From: an uncultured Clostridia bacterium
Lineage (GTDB): Bacteria; Bacillota; Clostridia; Christensenellales; Borkfalkiaceae
DNA: 57,057 nucleotides
Direction: 5' to 3'
Assembly: GCA_947629485.1 (NCBI GenBank)
Contig: CANRDX010000006.1
Span: 1-57,057 of the forward strand
Position 1 is the first letter of the stretch. Every line of letters starts with the position of its first letter. Below the pieces are notes generated by a model. That model was not told the DNA's origin. It worked only from the letters and a program-made list of their open reading frames with translations, and did no database searches. The translations under genes were made by a program, and so were the position numbers. This document shows, one piece after another, positions 25,353-34,262 of the stretch.

Positions 25353-26546
25353 TCACCGAAGATCGGCGAGAAAGGCCTCGATCCTGTCCAGTCCCTCGTT
25401 GAGATCTTCCTCGGAGAGCGAATAGGAGAGCCGCACGCAGTCGTCCGCGCCGAAGGCGGAGCCGGGAATGACGGCGACTTTCTGCGTTTCGAGCAGCGCG
25501 TCCGCAAAGGCGGCGCAGCCGTCGATCGTCCTTTCCTTGCACTTCTTGCCGAAGACGCCCGAGACGACGAGCATCACATAGAACGCGCCGTCGGGAACGA
25601 CGCAATAGACGTCCTTCATGCGGGAAATGCGATCCAGCATGGCGCGCCGCCGCCCCGCAAAGACGCGTACCATGTCCGCCACCTCCGACTCGGGCGAAGA
25701 GAGCGCTTCGATCGCCGCATATTGCGACATGGTATTGGGATTGCTCGTCGCATGGCTCTGGAAGGAGTCGATCGCCGCGGCAATTTCTTTGGGTGCGGCA
25801 AGGTAGCCTATCCGCCAGCCCGTCATCGCGTACGTCTTGGAGACACCGTTCACCGTGACCGTGCGCCGCTTCGCCCCCTCCGAGCACGCCGCAAAGGAGA
25901 AGGGCTTCACATCGCCGTAGACGAGTTTTTCATAGATCTCGTCGGAGAGCACGAAGATATCCACCTCTTCGCACACCTCGGCGAGGGCGCGCACTTCCGC
26001 CTCATTGTAGACCGCGCCCGTCGGATTGCAGGGCGAATTAAAGATGAAGAGCTTCGTCTTGGGCGTGATCGCCGCGCGGAGCTGTTCGGGCGAGATCTTG
26101 AATCCCCTCTCTTTTTTCGCCTCGATAAAGACGGGCACGCCCCCGCACGCCTTCACGATCTCGGGGTAAGTCAGCCAATAGGGAGCGGGAATGATGACCT
26201 CGTCGCCCTCCTCCACGAGCGCGAAACAGGCGTTGAAGATGGCGTGCTTCGCCCCGTTGGAGACGACGATCTGGGAAGGCTCGTATTCGAGCAGGTTATC
26301 CCGCAGAAATTTCTCGCACACGGCGCGGCGCAGCGCGGGAAGTCCCGCCGCGGGAGTATATTTCGTATAACCCCTTTCCAGCGCCTCCTCCGCCGCCGCG
26401 ACGATATGCCGCGGCGTGGCAAAATCAGGCTCTCCCACGCTGAAAGAGATGACGTTCTCCCCCGCCTCCTTCATCGCCTTTGCTTTGGCGCTGATGGCAA
26501 GCGTCTGCGAGGGGGAAATGGCGCGAATGCGCTTTGCAAGTTTCAT
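25353..26546 (-). CDS. PLP-dependent aminotransferase class I/II, aspartate aminotransferase type
   Basis: The 397-aa fold-type I enzyme shows the subgroup I-beta pattern: SPSQTLAISAKAKAMKEAG at the N-terminus, FSVGEPDFATPRHI, YTKYTPAAGLPALR, NSPCNPTGAVY, SDEIYEKLVYG and PLP lysine in VSKTYAMTGWRIGYLA. Aspartate is the most likely donor, but other amino acids cannot be excluded. An upstream GTG (26567) overlaps prfA; the ATG at 26546 is chosen because AAGGGTGG lies 4 nt upstream and the product matches the family length. It follows prfA in a tight minus-strand unit. Confidence 0.9.
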   Translation of the reverse strand: MKLAKRIRAISPSQTLAISAKAKAMKEAGENVISFSVGEPDFATPRHIVAAAEEALERGYTKYTPAAGLPALRRAVCEKFLRDNLLEYEPSQIVVSNGAKHAIFNACFALVEEGDEVIIPAPYWLTYPEIVKACGGVPVFIEAKKERGFKISPEQLRAAITPKTKLFIFNSPCNPTGAVYNEAEVRALAEVCEEVDIFVLSDEIYEKLVYGDVKPFSFAACSEGAKRRTVTVNGVSKTYAMTGWRIGYLAAPKEIAAAIDSFQSHATSNPNTMSQYAAIEALSSPESEVADMVRVFAGRRRAMLDRISRMKDVYCVVPDGAFYVMLVVSGVFGKKCKERTIDGCAAFADALLETQKVAVIPGSAFGADDCVRLSYSLSEEDLNEGLDRIEAFLADLR

Positions 26547-26563
26547 GATCCACCCTTCAATTT

Positions 26564-27634
26564 TCACGCTTCGTCCGAAGAAGCGAGTTTTCTCTCTGTG
26601 TCCGCACGGGCGAGCGCGTCGATCATTTCGTCGAGATCGCCCGAAAGGAAACCCTCCATGTCGTGAAGGGAAAGCCCGATACGGTGGTCGGTGATACGGC
26701 TCTGGGGGAAGTTATAGGTGCGGATGCGCTCGCTGCGATCGCCCGTCCCCACGAGGCTCTTGCGGTTGGCGGCTTCCTCCCCCGCCGCGCGGCTTCGGTA
26801 CAAGTCGTACAGGCGGGATTTGAGCACGCGGAACGCCTTCTCCTTGTTTTTGAGCTGGCTCCGTTCGTCTTGGCAAGTCACCACGATCCCCGTCGGGAAG
26901 TGCGTGAGGCGGATGGCGGTCTCCGTCTTGTTGACCTTCTGCCCGCCCGCGCCCGAGGAGCGGTAGAGATCCACCCGAACGTCCTTTTCGTCGATCTCCA
27001 CCTCCACCTCTTCCGCCTCGGGAAGCACGGCGACCGTGCAGGTAGAGGTATGGATGCGCCCCTGCGACTCCGTCTCGGGAACGCGCTGCACGCGGTGGAC
27101 GCCGCTCTCGTATTTGAGCCGCTTATAGGCGTCCTTCCCCCCCACGAGCACGACGGCCTCCTTCACGCCGCCCAGCTCCGTCTCGTTCAAAGAGACGACT
27201 TCCCACGAAAGGCGGTGCTTTTCGGAGAAGCCGAGATACATGCGATACAGTTCATACGCAAAGAGCGCGGCCTCCTCTCCGCCCGCGCCCGCGCGGATTT
27301 CGAGGGTACAGCCCCGCTCGTCGTTTTTATCTTTGGGAAGAAGCAGCGTTTTCAGCTCTTTTTCGAGCGCACGCAGGCGGTCTTTGAGGGAAGAAGCCTC
27401 CTCCAAGAGCAGCTCCTTCATCTCCTCGGATTCCCCCGCCGCCTCTTCGAGCGCGGCGTTCATTTCCGCCTCCCCCTTTCGGTATGCGCGGTAGACGGAG
27501 ACGATCTCTTCCAGCTCCGCGCGCTCTTTGGAGAGCTTTTTGAAACGCTCCGCGTCGGAATATACGGCGGGATCGGAGAGGCTGTTGCACAGCGCGTCGT
27601 AGTGCGCGGCGATCTCCTCGATGCGTTTCAACAT
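26564..27634 (-). CDS. prfA: Peptide chain release factor 1
   Basis: RF1 reads UAA and UAG. The GGQ peptidyl-hydrolysis motif is at residues 230-232 (SSGAGGQKVNKTETAIRLTH), preceded by the decoding domain (AGAGGEEAALFAYELYRMY) with its anticodon-like loop in VQRVPETESQGRIHTST. Length 356 aa is normal. The ATG at 27634 starts one base after the stop of the upstream PrmC fusion, the enzyme that methylates this very GGQ glutamine, so the two are surely co-translated. Confidence 0.96.
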   Translation of the reverse strand: MLKRIEEIAAHYDALCNSLSDPAVYSDAERFKKLSKERAELEEIVSVYRAYRKGEAEMNAALEEAAGESEEMKELLLEEASSLKDRLRALEKELKTLLLPKDKNDERGCTLEIRAGAGGEEAALFAYELYRMYLGFSEKHRLSWEVVSLNETELGGVKEAVVLVGGKDAYKRLKYESGVHRVQRVPETESQGRIHTSTCTVAVLPEAEEVEVEIDEKDVRVDLYRSSGAGGQKVNKTETAIRLTHFPTGIVVTCQDERSQLKNKEKAFRVLKSRLYDLYRSRAAGEEAANRKSLVGTGDRSERIRTYNFPQSRITDHRIGLSLHDMEGFLSGDLDEMIDALARADTERKLASSDEA

Positions 27635-27635
27635 C

Positions 27636-29483
27636 TTAAAACCCCAACTTGACGACGCGTTCCACGCCCGCAAGGTCCTTCACGACCATTGCGAAATCGC
27701 ACCGCGTCTCCGCCTGAAAGATCTTGATGATCTCCTGCGCCTGCCCCTCTCCGCATTCGAGGATGAGCATGCCGCCCCGCACGACGTACCGCCCGATCTT
27801 TTCGGCGATCCTGCGGTAGAAGTCCAGCCCGTCCGCGCCGCCGTCGAGGGCGATGCGCGGCTCGAAATCCTTCACGTCTTTGGGAAGCTCTTCGATCTCT
27901 TTCGTGGCGACATAGGGCGGATTTGCCGTGATGAGGTTATATCTCCCGTGGATATTGTCGAAGAGATCGCTCTTCACAAACGTGACGCTCGCCTTGTTGA
28001 TACGCGCGTTCTCCCGCGCAAGCTCCAACGCGCCCTCCGAGATATCCGAAGCCGTCACAACAACGTTCTTATCCTTCGCCGCCTCGCACGCCACGGCGAC
28101 GGCGATCGCCCCGCTGCCCGTGCAGAGATCGAGCATACTGTCCCCCTCCGAGAGCGCGGAGACGGCTTGCCGCACGAGGATCTCCGTCTCGGGGCGGGGA
28201 ATGAGCGCCCGCTCGTCCACTTTGAAGGTATAGCCGTAGAATTCGGTGTCCCCGTAGATATACCAGAGCGGCCTGCCCGTCACGCGCTGGTCGAACACGT
28301 CGAGCACGCGCTTTACGTCCCTTCTCGCAACGATGCGTTCCTTGCCGAGGTCGCTGCGCTTGATCCCCAGAGAAATGGAGAGGATCCACTCCGCGTCCGC
28401 CTCGTCGATCCCGCGGTCGGCAAAGCACCGCTTGATCCGCGCCGAAAGCTCGGAAAGTTTGCTTTCCGTCGCGAAGAATTTTTCGGGCACGCTCTCGTCC
28501 GCGTCCATTTCGAGCACCTTTTTGAAGGCGCCGATCGCGCACTCGATCATTCTGTCGTCAGGCTCGCGGGTGGTGAGCTTTTGCAGAAGGAACCCCGGCG
28601 CTTTGAGGGGCAGCACGAGGGGAGAATCGGTGTAGGAGAGCAATTTCAGGATCTCATAGGAGATGCCCGCCACAATGGGCAGAAGGAGAAGGCGCACCAC
28701 GATGGAGAGCACGCGCTCCAAGACGCCCGAAATGCCCGCATAGCGGAAGAACATATCGAGGGGCACTCCCGCAAGCGCAAAGATGACGATGGAGATGAAG
28801 AGCACGATGAAAAGGAAGGTCGTGCCGCAGCGGTCGTGCAGGCGCGTGCATTTTTTCACGTTCTCCGTCGTGAGCGGAAGCCCGTATTCGTAGCAGTTGA
28901 TGGTCTTATGTTCCGCCCCGTGATACATATACGTCTCGCGGAGCGACTTGAAGAGCAGGGTAAAGAGGATATAGAGAAAGAAGATGACGAGGCGGAATCC
29001 CCCCTCGATGAGGTAGTACCACAGCCCGTACATCGCGTCCTTGCCGACGGCGGGAGCCGCCTTTGCGATCAGCCCCGTAAAATACAGGGGAAGGAAGATG
29101 AAAAGCCCCACCGCGATCACCACGCCGAGGAGCACGGAGATCGTCATCACGATGTCGCCGAGGCTCACGTGCCAGCGGTCGGCGAGCCACTTGGAGAGCT
29201 TGCTCTGCTTGCCCTCTTCTTCGTCGGGAAGCACGGCTTCCGAACTGCGCAAAAGCGCCTTCATGCCGCTCACAAGGGAAGTGACGAAGTTGATGATGCC
29301 GCGCACGAAGGGGATCCTCGAAGCGCGCGAACGCTTTTCGGGCGGCGTAATACGGACAGCCTCATATTGAAGCTGCCCTTCGTCGTCCCGCACGACCGTC
29401 GCCATACTGCGCTTTCCGCGCATCATGACGCCCTGTATCACGGCTTGCCCGCCGATGTAGGTACGGTTTGTTTTTTTCTTCAT
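27636..29483 (-). CDS. prmC: DUF1385 membrane domain fused to PrmC release-factor glutamine methyltransferase
   Basis: Residues about 1-300 are DUF1385: YIGGQAVIQGVMMRGKRSMA, then several membrane helices and ETYMYHGAEHKTINCYE, LHDRCGTTFLFIVLFISI. Residues about 330-615 are PrmC: an N-terminal helical domain (SKLSELSARIKRCF), GRPLWYIYGDTEFYG, LIPRPETEILV, DLCTGSGAIAVAVA (SAM site) and NPPY near residue 521 binding the substrate glutamine. The two are usually separate neighbouring genes. No frameshift or internal stop is seen, so a real fusion is likely. The ATG at 29483 matches the DUF1385 N-terminus; longer starts run into the rpmE terminator. Confidence 0.9.
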   Translation of the reverse strand: MKKKTNRTYIGGQAVIQGVMMRGKRSMATVVRDDEGQLQYEAVRITPPEKRSRASRIPFVRGIINFVTSLVSGMKALLRSSEAVLPDEEEGKQSKLSKWLADRWHVSLGDIVMTISVLLGVVIAVGLFIFLPLYFTGLIAKAAPAVGKDAMYGLWYYLIEGGFRLVIFFLYILFTLLFKSLRETYMYHGAEHKTINCYEYGLPLTTENVKKCTRLHDRCGTTFLFIVLFISIVIFALAGVPLDMFFRYAGISGVLERVLSIVVRLLLLPIVAGISYEILKLLSYTDSPLVLPLKAPGFLLQKLTTREPDDRMIECAIGAFKKVLEMDADESVPEKFFATESKLSELSARIKRCFADRGIDEADAEWILSISLGIKRSDLGKERIVARRDVKRVLDVFDQRVTGRPLWYIYGDTEFYGYTFKVDERALIPRPETEILVRQAVSALSEGDSMLDLCTGSGAIAVAVACEAAKDKNVVVTASDISEGALELARENARINKASVTFVKSDLFDNIHGRYNLITANPPYVATKEIEELPKDVKDFEPRIALDGGADGLDFYRRIAEKIGRYVVRGGMLILECGEGQAQEIIKIFQAETRCDFAMVVKDLAGVERVVKLGF

Positions 29484-29500
29484 TTTACACCAGAGATCAA

Positions 29501-29530
29501 TAGCAAAACAGCCTCCGCAAACAGAGGCTG
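29501..29530 (-). terminator. Terminator/attenuator after rpmE
   Basis: On the minus strand CAGCCTC pairs with GAGGCTG around an 8-nt loop, followed by TTTTGCTATT. The short U tract implies partial read-through into the DUF1385-PrmC gene. Confidence 0.6.
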
Positions 29531-29539
29531 CCAATGTGC

Positions 29540-29743
29540 TTAAATACCGTATCTTTTCTTGAACTTATCCACTCTGCCGCCCGTATCGACGAGCTTCTGT
29601 CTCCCCGTGAAGAAGGGGTGGCACTTGCTGCAAATATCCACTTTCATCGTCGTGACGTCTTTGGTCGTGCCCGTCTTGAACGTCTCGCCGCAGGCGCAGA
29701 CGACGGTAACTTCATGATATTTGGGATGAATGCCCTGCTTCAT
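29540..29743 (-). CDS. rpmE: 50S ribosomal protein L31, zinc-binding type
   Basis: The 67-aa protein matches L31: [21 protein letters not shown] and [28 protein letters not shown] at the end. Four Cys in C-x-C and C-x2-C mark the zinc-containing (C+) form rather than the zinc-free paralogue. AGGTGA precedes the ATG. First gene of the unit that continues through PrmC and prfA. Confidence 0.97.
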   Translation of the reverse strand: MKQGIHPKYHEVTVVCACGETFKTGTTKDVTTMKVDICSKCHPFFTGRQKLVDTGGRVDKFKKRYGI

Positions 29744-29785
29744 ATCGTTCACCTCGCTTGGTTTATTTCTGTTTGCTTCTCGACT

Positions 29786-29814
29786 ATTATAACAACTCTT
29801 TCCCCTTTCGTCAA
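29786..29814 (-). promoter_or_regulatory. rpmE promoter
   Basis: Minus-strand TTGACG (29809-29814), 17 bp, TATAAT (29786-29791) with TGT before the -10. Confidence 0.78.
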
Positions 29815-29922
29815 CTGATTTTGAAAGACAAACGAAAAAAACGCGAAGGAATTTGCCTTTCGCATTTCCTCCCCCTTTGCGCCGCGCGGCGAGAAATCTC
29901 TGCGCAAATCCCGTCAAAAGGC

Positions 29923-29951
29923 TTGCAAAAAGAGGGCGGGGGCGGTATAAT
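29923..29951 (+). promoter_or_regulatory. Promoter of the MDR-cls-yfcE unit
   Basis: TTGCAA (29923-29928), 17 bp, TATAAT (29946-29951). It gives a leader of about 35 nt to the ATG at 29991. Confidence 0.75.
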
Positions 29952-29990
29952 ATAGGGGTAAAACGCAGAAATTGCAGGAGAAGGTGTCCC

Positions 29991-31001
29991 ATGAACGTGT
30001 GGAAGCTCGTCGGCCCGAAAAAGCTCAAAAGGATGGAAGCCCCCCTCCCGCCCCATGAGGACGGGAAGGTTCGCGTCCGCGTCACGAAGGTGCTCGTGAA
30101 CAGTGTAGACGCCGCCCTCTACGCAGGCGGGATCCCCGCCGCATATCCCATCGTCTTGGGGCGCTACGCCGTGGGCGTCGTCTCCGAGGAGGGCGCGAGC
30201 GCCTATCTTCCGCGGGGAACGCGGGTGCTTCTGCACACCTTCCGCCCCATCGAAGCCGAGGGAACGGAGAAGTGCGATTTCACCGCGCAGGAATTCGATA
30301 TCTGCGGCAGAACGGCAGACGGGTTCCTCTCCGATTTCGTCCTCGTCCCGCCCCGCCACATGACGGCGCTTCCCCCCTCCGTCAGCGACGAGCGCGCCCT
30401 TATTCTGCACCATGTCGCGATCGCAAAGGCGATCTGCGACAATCTCAACGTGAGAAAGGGGCAGCATGTCGTGGTCGTGGGCGCCAATCTCGTGGGGATC
30501 CTCACCTGCCAGCTCCTCATCTACCAGCAGATCGCGCCCATTTTGGTGGACTCCGTGGAGAGCCACCTCGCCTTTGCGCGCAAGTGCGGCGTCTACTATA
30601 CCCTGCCCGCAGACGAGAACGTCGTAGAAGCGGTCGCCTCCGTCACGGGAGGAAGGCTCGCCGACGGCGCGGTCTATATCTCGACGGCGAACGGCAATTC
30701 GCCCGACCTTCCCTTCTCGCTCACGGCGCACGGCGGGAACGTCGTCGTCTACGGGACGAGCGGCGGCAAAGTGACGCTCGAACTCTCCGCCGCCCTGAAA
30801 AAACACCTCGCCATCTACTGCGTCACCAACGGCTACGGCTATTTGGAGACGGCGATCAACCTCATGGCGAACAGAGCGGTGGATCCCACGCCCTACCGCG
30901 CCAACATCGTCAAGGCGGCGCAGATCGAAACGCTCCTTGCCGACTATCCCCGCCGCAAGGATCGCGACGCCGACGAGATCAACTACATAGATATGCTGTA
31001 A
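29991..31001 (+). CDS. Zinc-less medium-chain dehydrogenase/reductase-like protein
   Basis: The 336-aa protein has the MDR two-domain layout: N-terminal GroES-like fold and a Rossmann domain ([22 protein letters not shown]). The catalytic zinc ligands are missing: the usual Cys position reads NSVD (37-40) and the GHE motif is replaced by GRY (57-59). The closest impression is threonine/alcohol dehydrogenase-like proteins, probably still binding NAD(P). GGAGAAGG precedes the ATG; longer starts would pass through the promoter. It lies 24 bp upstream of cls and may be co-transcribed. Substrate unknown. Confidence 0.82.
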   Translation: MNVWKLVGPKKLKRMEAPLPPHEDGKVRVRVTKVLVNSVDAALYAGGIPAAYPIVLGRYAVGVVSEEGASAYLPRGTRVLLHTFRPIEAEGTEKCDFTAQEFDICGRTADGFLSDFVLVPPRHMTALPPSVSDERALILHHVAIAKAICDNLNVRKGQHVVVVGANLVGILTCQLLIYQQIAPILVDSVESHLAFARKCGVYYTLPADENVVEAVASVTGGRLADGAVYISTANGNSPDLPFSLTAHGGNVVVYGTSGGKVTLELSAALKKHLAIYCVTNGYGYLETAINLMANRAVDPTPYRANIVKAAQIETLLADYPRRKDRDADEINYIDML

Positions 31002-31025
31002 GTCCGTGCCGTCCGCACGGTACAT

Positions 31026-32438
31026 ATGCGAAAACTCCGCCGCTTTCTCTGCGGGAGACTGTTTTTCTGCCTCGCCGTCGCCCTTTTCGCGCTTGCGGGC
31101 GGGATCTATCTCGCGGTGCGCCTGCCGCGCCTGCTTGCGCCCGTCGCTCTGGTCGAACGGGCGTTTTCCTTCGCAGCGGCGCTCACCGTGCTCTTCTACC
31201 GCGGTATCCCCGAAACGAAACTCGCAAAATTCGCGCTGCTCGCCTTCCTGCCGTGGGTGGGCGCGATAGCGGTGCTTTTTTTCGGCGGCGAAGCTCCCTC
31301 TCCCCTCCCCGTTCCCCCGCCCGCGCAGGGCGATCTCATCGAACGGGCAGCGGCGCTCTCGGAAACGCTCTGCGGGGCGGGCGCCGTGACCGCGGCGCCT
31401 CCCGTCTATTTTTCCGACGGAAGGACGTTCCGAAACGCCTTTCTTGCCGACCTTGCGCGCGCAAAACACCGCGTCTATCTTGAATTTTACATCGTCGCGG
31501 AGGGGAAATTCTGGAAGGAAATTTCCGCCCTTCTCCGAGAGAAGGCGCAGAGCGGCACCGACGTCCGCCTGATCATCGACGGGTTCGGCTGCGCGCTCAC
31601 CCTTCCCCGCTCCTTCCGCCGCACGCTGAAAGCGCAGGGCATCAAGTGCGCCGTGTTCCGCCCGCTCCGCCTTGCAAGAGACGCGGCAAGGCGGGATCAC
31701 CGCAAACTCGCCCTCATCGACGGGGTCTGCTACACGGGCGGGATCAACCTTGCCGACGAATATGTCGCGGAAAAGATCCGCTTCGGGCATTGGAAGGATT
31801 CCGCCGTGCGTCTCGAAGGCGATATTTCCGCCTTCTATGAGCTTTTCCTTCGGACATGGTATATGCTTCGTCCGTCCGAACGCCTCCCCGCACCCCCTAC
31901 CTTTTCGGCGGGGAAGACGCGCGCCGCCATCTTCTTCGACGGCGCGGGGCGCTTCGAACGCGCCTTTTTGCGCCTCTTCCCCCTGCTCGCGGCGAACGCG
32001 AAAAGATCGCTCTACCTCTTCACGCCCTACCTCTCCCTCCCCGCCTCCCTTCTCGAAGCGTTGGAGACCGCCGCCCTCTCCGGCACGGACGTGCGCCTCA
32101 TGATCCCGCATATCCCCGATAAGCGCGCCGTGTTCTTCCTCACGCGGGCATATGCGCGCGAACTGCAAAGAAGGGGCGTCAAGGTGCGCGAATATACCGA
32201 CGGCTTCCTGCACGCAAAGACCGCCGTCGTCGATGGGCGGTACGCCCTCGTATCGAGCTGCAATCTCGATTTCCGCAGCCTCTGTTCCAACGCCGAATGC
32301 GGCGTGCTCTTCGAGGGCGCGGACGATGCGGAAGCGGATTTTCTCGCCTGCTGGCAGCGGGGCTGCGAAGTCCCGAAGGCGAACGTATTCTCCCGCTTTT
32401 TCGGAAGGGTGTGTATGCTCTTCGCCCCTCTCGTTTAA
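31026..32438 (+). CDS. cls: Cardiolipin synthase (phospholipase D family)
   Basis: The 470-aa protein has two or more N-terminal membrane segments (residues about 10-30, 40-55 and 66-82), then two PLD domains. HKD motif 1 is RDHRKLALIDG and motif 2 is LHAKTAVVDG; GGINLADEY and SSCNLDFRSL follow them as expected. The enzyme joins two phosphatidylglycerols into cardiolipin, downstream of the cdsA product. It follows the MDR gene by 24 bp and precedes yfcE by 24 bp. Confidence 0.92.
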   Translation: MRKLRRFLCGRLFFCLAVALFALAGGIYLAVRLPRLLAPVALVERAFSFAAALTVLFYRGIPETKLAKFALLAFLPWVGAIAVLFFGGEAPSPLPVPPPAQGDLIERAAALSETLCGAGAVTAAPPVYFSDGRTFRNAFLADLARAKHRVYLEFYIVAEGKFWKEISALLREKAQSGTDVRLIIDGFGCALTLPRSFRRTLKAQGIKCAVFRPLRLARDAARRDHRKLALIDGVCYTGGINLADEYVAEKIRFGHWKDSAVRLEGDISAFYELFLRTWYMLRPSERLPAPPTFSAGKTRAAIFFDGAGRFERAFLRLFPLLAANAKRSLYLFTPYLSLPASLLEALETAALSGTDVRLMIPHIPDKRAVFFLTRAYARELQRRGVKVREYTDGFLHAKTAVVDGRYALVSSCNLDFRSLCSNAECGVLFEGADDAEADFLACWQRGCEVPKANVFSRFFGRVCMLFAPLV

Positions 32439-32462
32439 GAAATTCCTCCCAAAGGAGTCGCT

Positions 32463-32996
32463 ATGAAATACCTCATCTGTTCGGATATCCACGGCTCGGC
32501 ATACTATTGCCGCCTGCTCGCCGCACGCTTCCGCGAGGAGGGCGCGGAGAAGCTCCTTCTGCTCGGCGACCTGCTCTATCACGGCGCGCGCAACCCCCTG
32601 CCGCGGGAATATTCCACGCTCGGATGCGCCGAGATCTTAAATTCCATGAAGGAGCACATCGTCTGCGTGAAGGGCAACTGCGACAGCGAAGTCGATCCCC
32701 TCGTCCTCGACTTCCCTCTGGAAGCCGATCTTCTGCTCATGCCGCTCGCGGAACGGACGCTCTTTTTCACCCACGGGCACAAAACGCCCGCCCTGCTGAA
32801 AAAGGGCGACGTGCTCGTCTGCGGGCACTTCCATGTCCCCGCCTTCGAGGAGCGCGAAAATTATACCTACGTCAACTGCGGCTCCGTCTCCATTCCGAAG
32901 GAAGGCTCTCCCCATTCCTACCTCGTCCTCGAAGACCGCACCCTCTGCTGGAAGGACGTGGTGACGGGAAAAGTTTTCAAACAAGAGCGGATTTAG
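32463..32996 (+). CDS. yfcE: YfcE-family metallophosphodiesterase
   Basis: The 177-aa protein carries the calcineurin-like dimetal motifs in order: CSDIHG (Asp8, His10), LLGDLLYHG, KGNCDSEVD, FFTHGH and GHFHVPAF. YfcE enzymes hydrolyse phosphodiesters such as bis-pNPP in vitro; the natural substrate is unclear. An AAAGGAGTC site precedes the ATG. It ends the plus-strand unit begun by the MDR gene. Confidence 0.93.
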   Translation: MKYLICSDIHGSAYYCRLLAARFREEGAEKLLLLGDLLYHGARNPLPREYSTLGCAEILNSMKEHIVCVKGNCDSEVDPLVLDFPLEADLLLMPLAERTLFFTHGHKTPALLKKGDVLVCGHFHVPAFEERENYTYVNCGSVSIPKEGSPHSYLVLEDRTLCWKDVVTGKVFKQERI

Positions 32997-33042
32997 GGAT
33001 ATCGTGTCCGAAACAGCGGGCATCTTTTGAAAAAACAAACGC

Positions 33043-33074
33043 GATCGGAGCGGGCGGCATTTGCCCCTCCGATC
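33043..33074 (+). terminator. Hairpin past yfcE
   Basis: GATCGGAG pairs with CTCCGATC, extended by GGGC/GCCC across a one-base bulge. The following TTAATG is not a proper U tract, so termination is uncertain. The rest of 32997-33226 shows nothing gene-like. Confidence 0.45.
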
Positions 33075-33226
33075 TTAATGAGGAAGAAAAAAAGATTTCT
33101 CTTCCTACCCGCAAGAAAACCGCCCGATCTTCCCGCCTCGGGAATATATCAAAAGGCCGCCGAATAGAATATCCACAGAGCGTCTCCGCGAAAGACAAAA
33201 AAAGTGAAAAAATTTTTGTAAGTCCC

Positions 33227-33255
33227 TTGACATTTCTTCGCGAAGTGTGTAGAAT
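33227..33255 (+). promoter_or_regulatory. Strong promoter of the 77-aa membrane protein
   Basis: Perfect TTGACA (33227-33232), 17 bp, TAGAAT (33250-33255). This is the only promoter besides those of rpsF and iscS in the window with a perfect -35 hexamer. Confidence 0.8.
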
Positions 33256-33287
33256 AATGTTAGAAATTTTTATAAGGAGATATCATT

Positions 33288-33521
33288 ATGAACTTCGATA
33301 CTTTGTTCCATAAGCAGAACAAGATTATTCAGGTCATTCTGCTTCTCATTCCGTTTGTTAACTACATTACGGAAATCCTTGTCAGATGGTCCAGTTTCCT
33401 GAGAAAGGGCGGTGCGCTCCGTCTCGTCATCAGCATCATCGTTACGATCCCTACCGGTATCATCATCGGTTGGCTCGACGCGATCTGGACGCTTGTCTTC
33501 AATAAGCTCCTCCTCGAGTAA
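33288..33521 (+). CDS. Small two-helix membrane protein, 77 aa
   Basis: I do not recognise a family. Two hydrophobic helices are visible, about residues 12-31 (IIQVILLLIPFVNYITEILV) and 46-70 (VISIIVTIPTGIIIGWLDAI), joined by a basic loop (RWSSFLRKGGALR). AAGGAG lies 8 nt before the ATG, a near-consensus promoter is 35 bp upstream and a strong terminator follows, so it is a complete, well-expressed single gene. The codons are clearly less GC-rich than those of neighbours (AAC, ATT, GTT, CTT), in line with high expression or foreign origin. Function unknown. Confidence 0.85.
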   Translation: MNFDTLFHKQNKIIQVILLLIPFVNYITEILVRWSSFLRKGGALRLVISIIVTIPTGIIIGWLDAIWTLVFNKLLLE

Positions 33522-33526
33522 AGAAC

Positions 33527-33562
33527 AAAAAAACGCCGCTCCCCTCGGAGCGGCGTTTTTTT
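33527..33562 (+). terminator. Terminator of the 77-aa membrane protein
   Basis: ACGCCGCT and AGCGGCGT form a stem with an 8-nt loop flanked by A7 and T7, so it works in both directions. Confidence 0.9.
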
Positions 33563-33589
33563 ATACTCCCCACTTGGCGCAAGAAGCCC

Positions 33590-34260
33590 CTCGGTGGAAG
33601 CCCTACCCCTTTTCAAGGGGGAGGGTGTCACGGCACCGCCGTGACAGGTGGGGGTAAGAGCTGCCCCCATTGAAGGGGGCGGCTCCCGCGCAGCGGGTGG
33701 TGGAGGTTGCCATTCTAATTACGTCACCCTGAGCGTAGTCGAAGGGTCACCTTATTTCTAAACCCGCAAGGGAAAGCCCTCCCCCTCGTGTTCGAGGGGG
33801 AGGGTGTCACGGCACCGCCGTGACAGGTGGGGGGTAAGAGCTGCCCCCCCCCGCTTGGCGCCCCCTTCGAGGGTCGCAAAACGCATTTCTGCACATCGGC
33901 ACAGTGTGCCGTGTGCTGCATTTTGCGAGAAGTAGAGCGCACTCGCAGCGCGAACGGTGCCCGCCCCGTGCGCACTATTCTCTACTAAGCGCGGCACGAG
34001 CCGTAGGCGAAGTAACGCGGGATTCTACCCGCGTGAGACAGCTGTCTGCGTAGCAGACTGAGGGGGTGTCATTCTAATTACGTCCTGTTGCCCCTTATAA
34101 AAGACCTGCCCCCTTTCAAGGGGGCGGGCGTCGAACGAAGTGAGACAGGTGGGGGTTCCCATTCTAATTATGTCATGTTGCCCCGCCCGCACGTTCTATG
34201 TTGCCGAAGGGCGGCACGAGGGGCAACGCCCCGAAGTAGCTTGCCGAAACATCACCTTAT
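33590..34260. repeat. Dense field of dispersed repeat modules
   Basis: No gene is supported. At least three double-hairpin modules (about 33600-33655, 33775-33832 and 34103-34160) alternate with TCATTCTAATTACGTCA and TCGAAGGGTCACC pieces, the long hairpin at 33875-33927, and a GCGCACTATTCTCTACTAAG...GTAACGCGGG module that recurs at about 46140-46200. Short frames here are shadows of the palindromes. Confidence 0.85.
33875..33927. repeat. 53-bp long hairpin element, copy 2
   Basis: Same element as 8081-8133, with a few base changes (for example GCACAGTGTGCC for GCACGGTGTGCC, TGCATTTTGCG for TGCGTTTTGCG). Confidence 0.75.
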
Positions 34261-34262
34261 TA

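Noticed and set aside
29811..32582. 923-aa minus-strand open frame
   Set aside because: It is antisense to the MDR and cls genes, whose family motifs are clear. Long antisense frames are expected in GC-rich DNA; the frame has no recognisable motif or ribosome-binding site.
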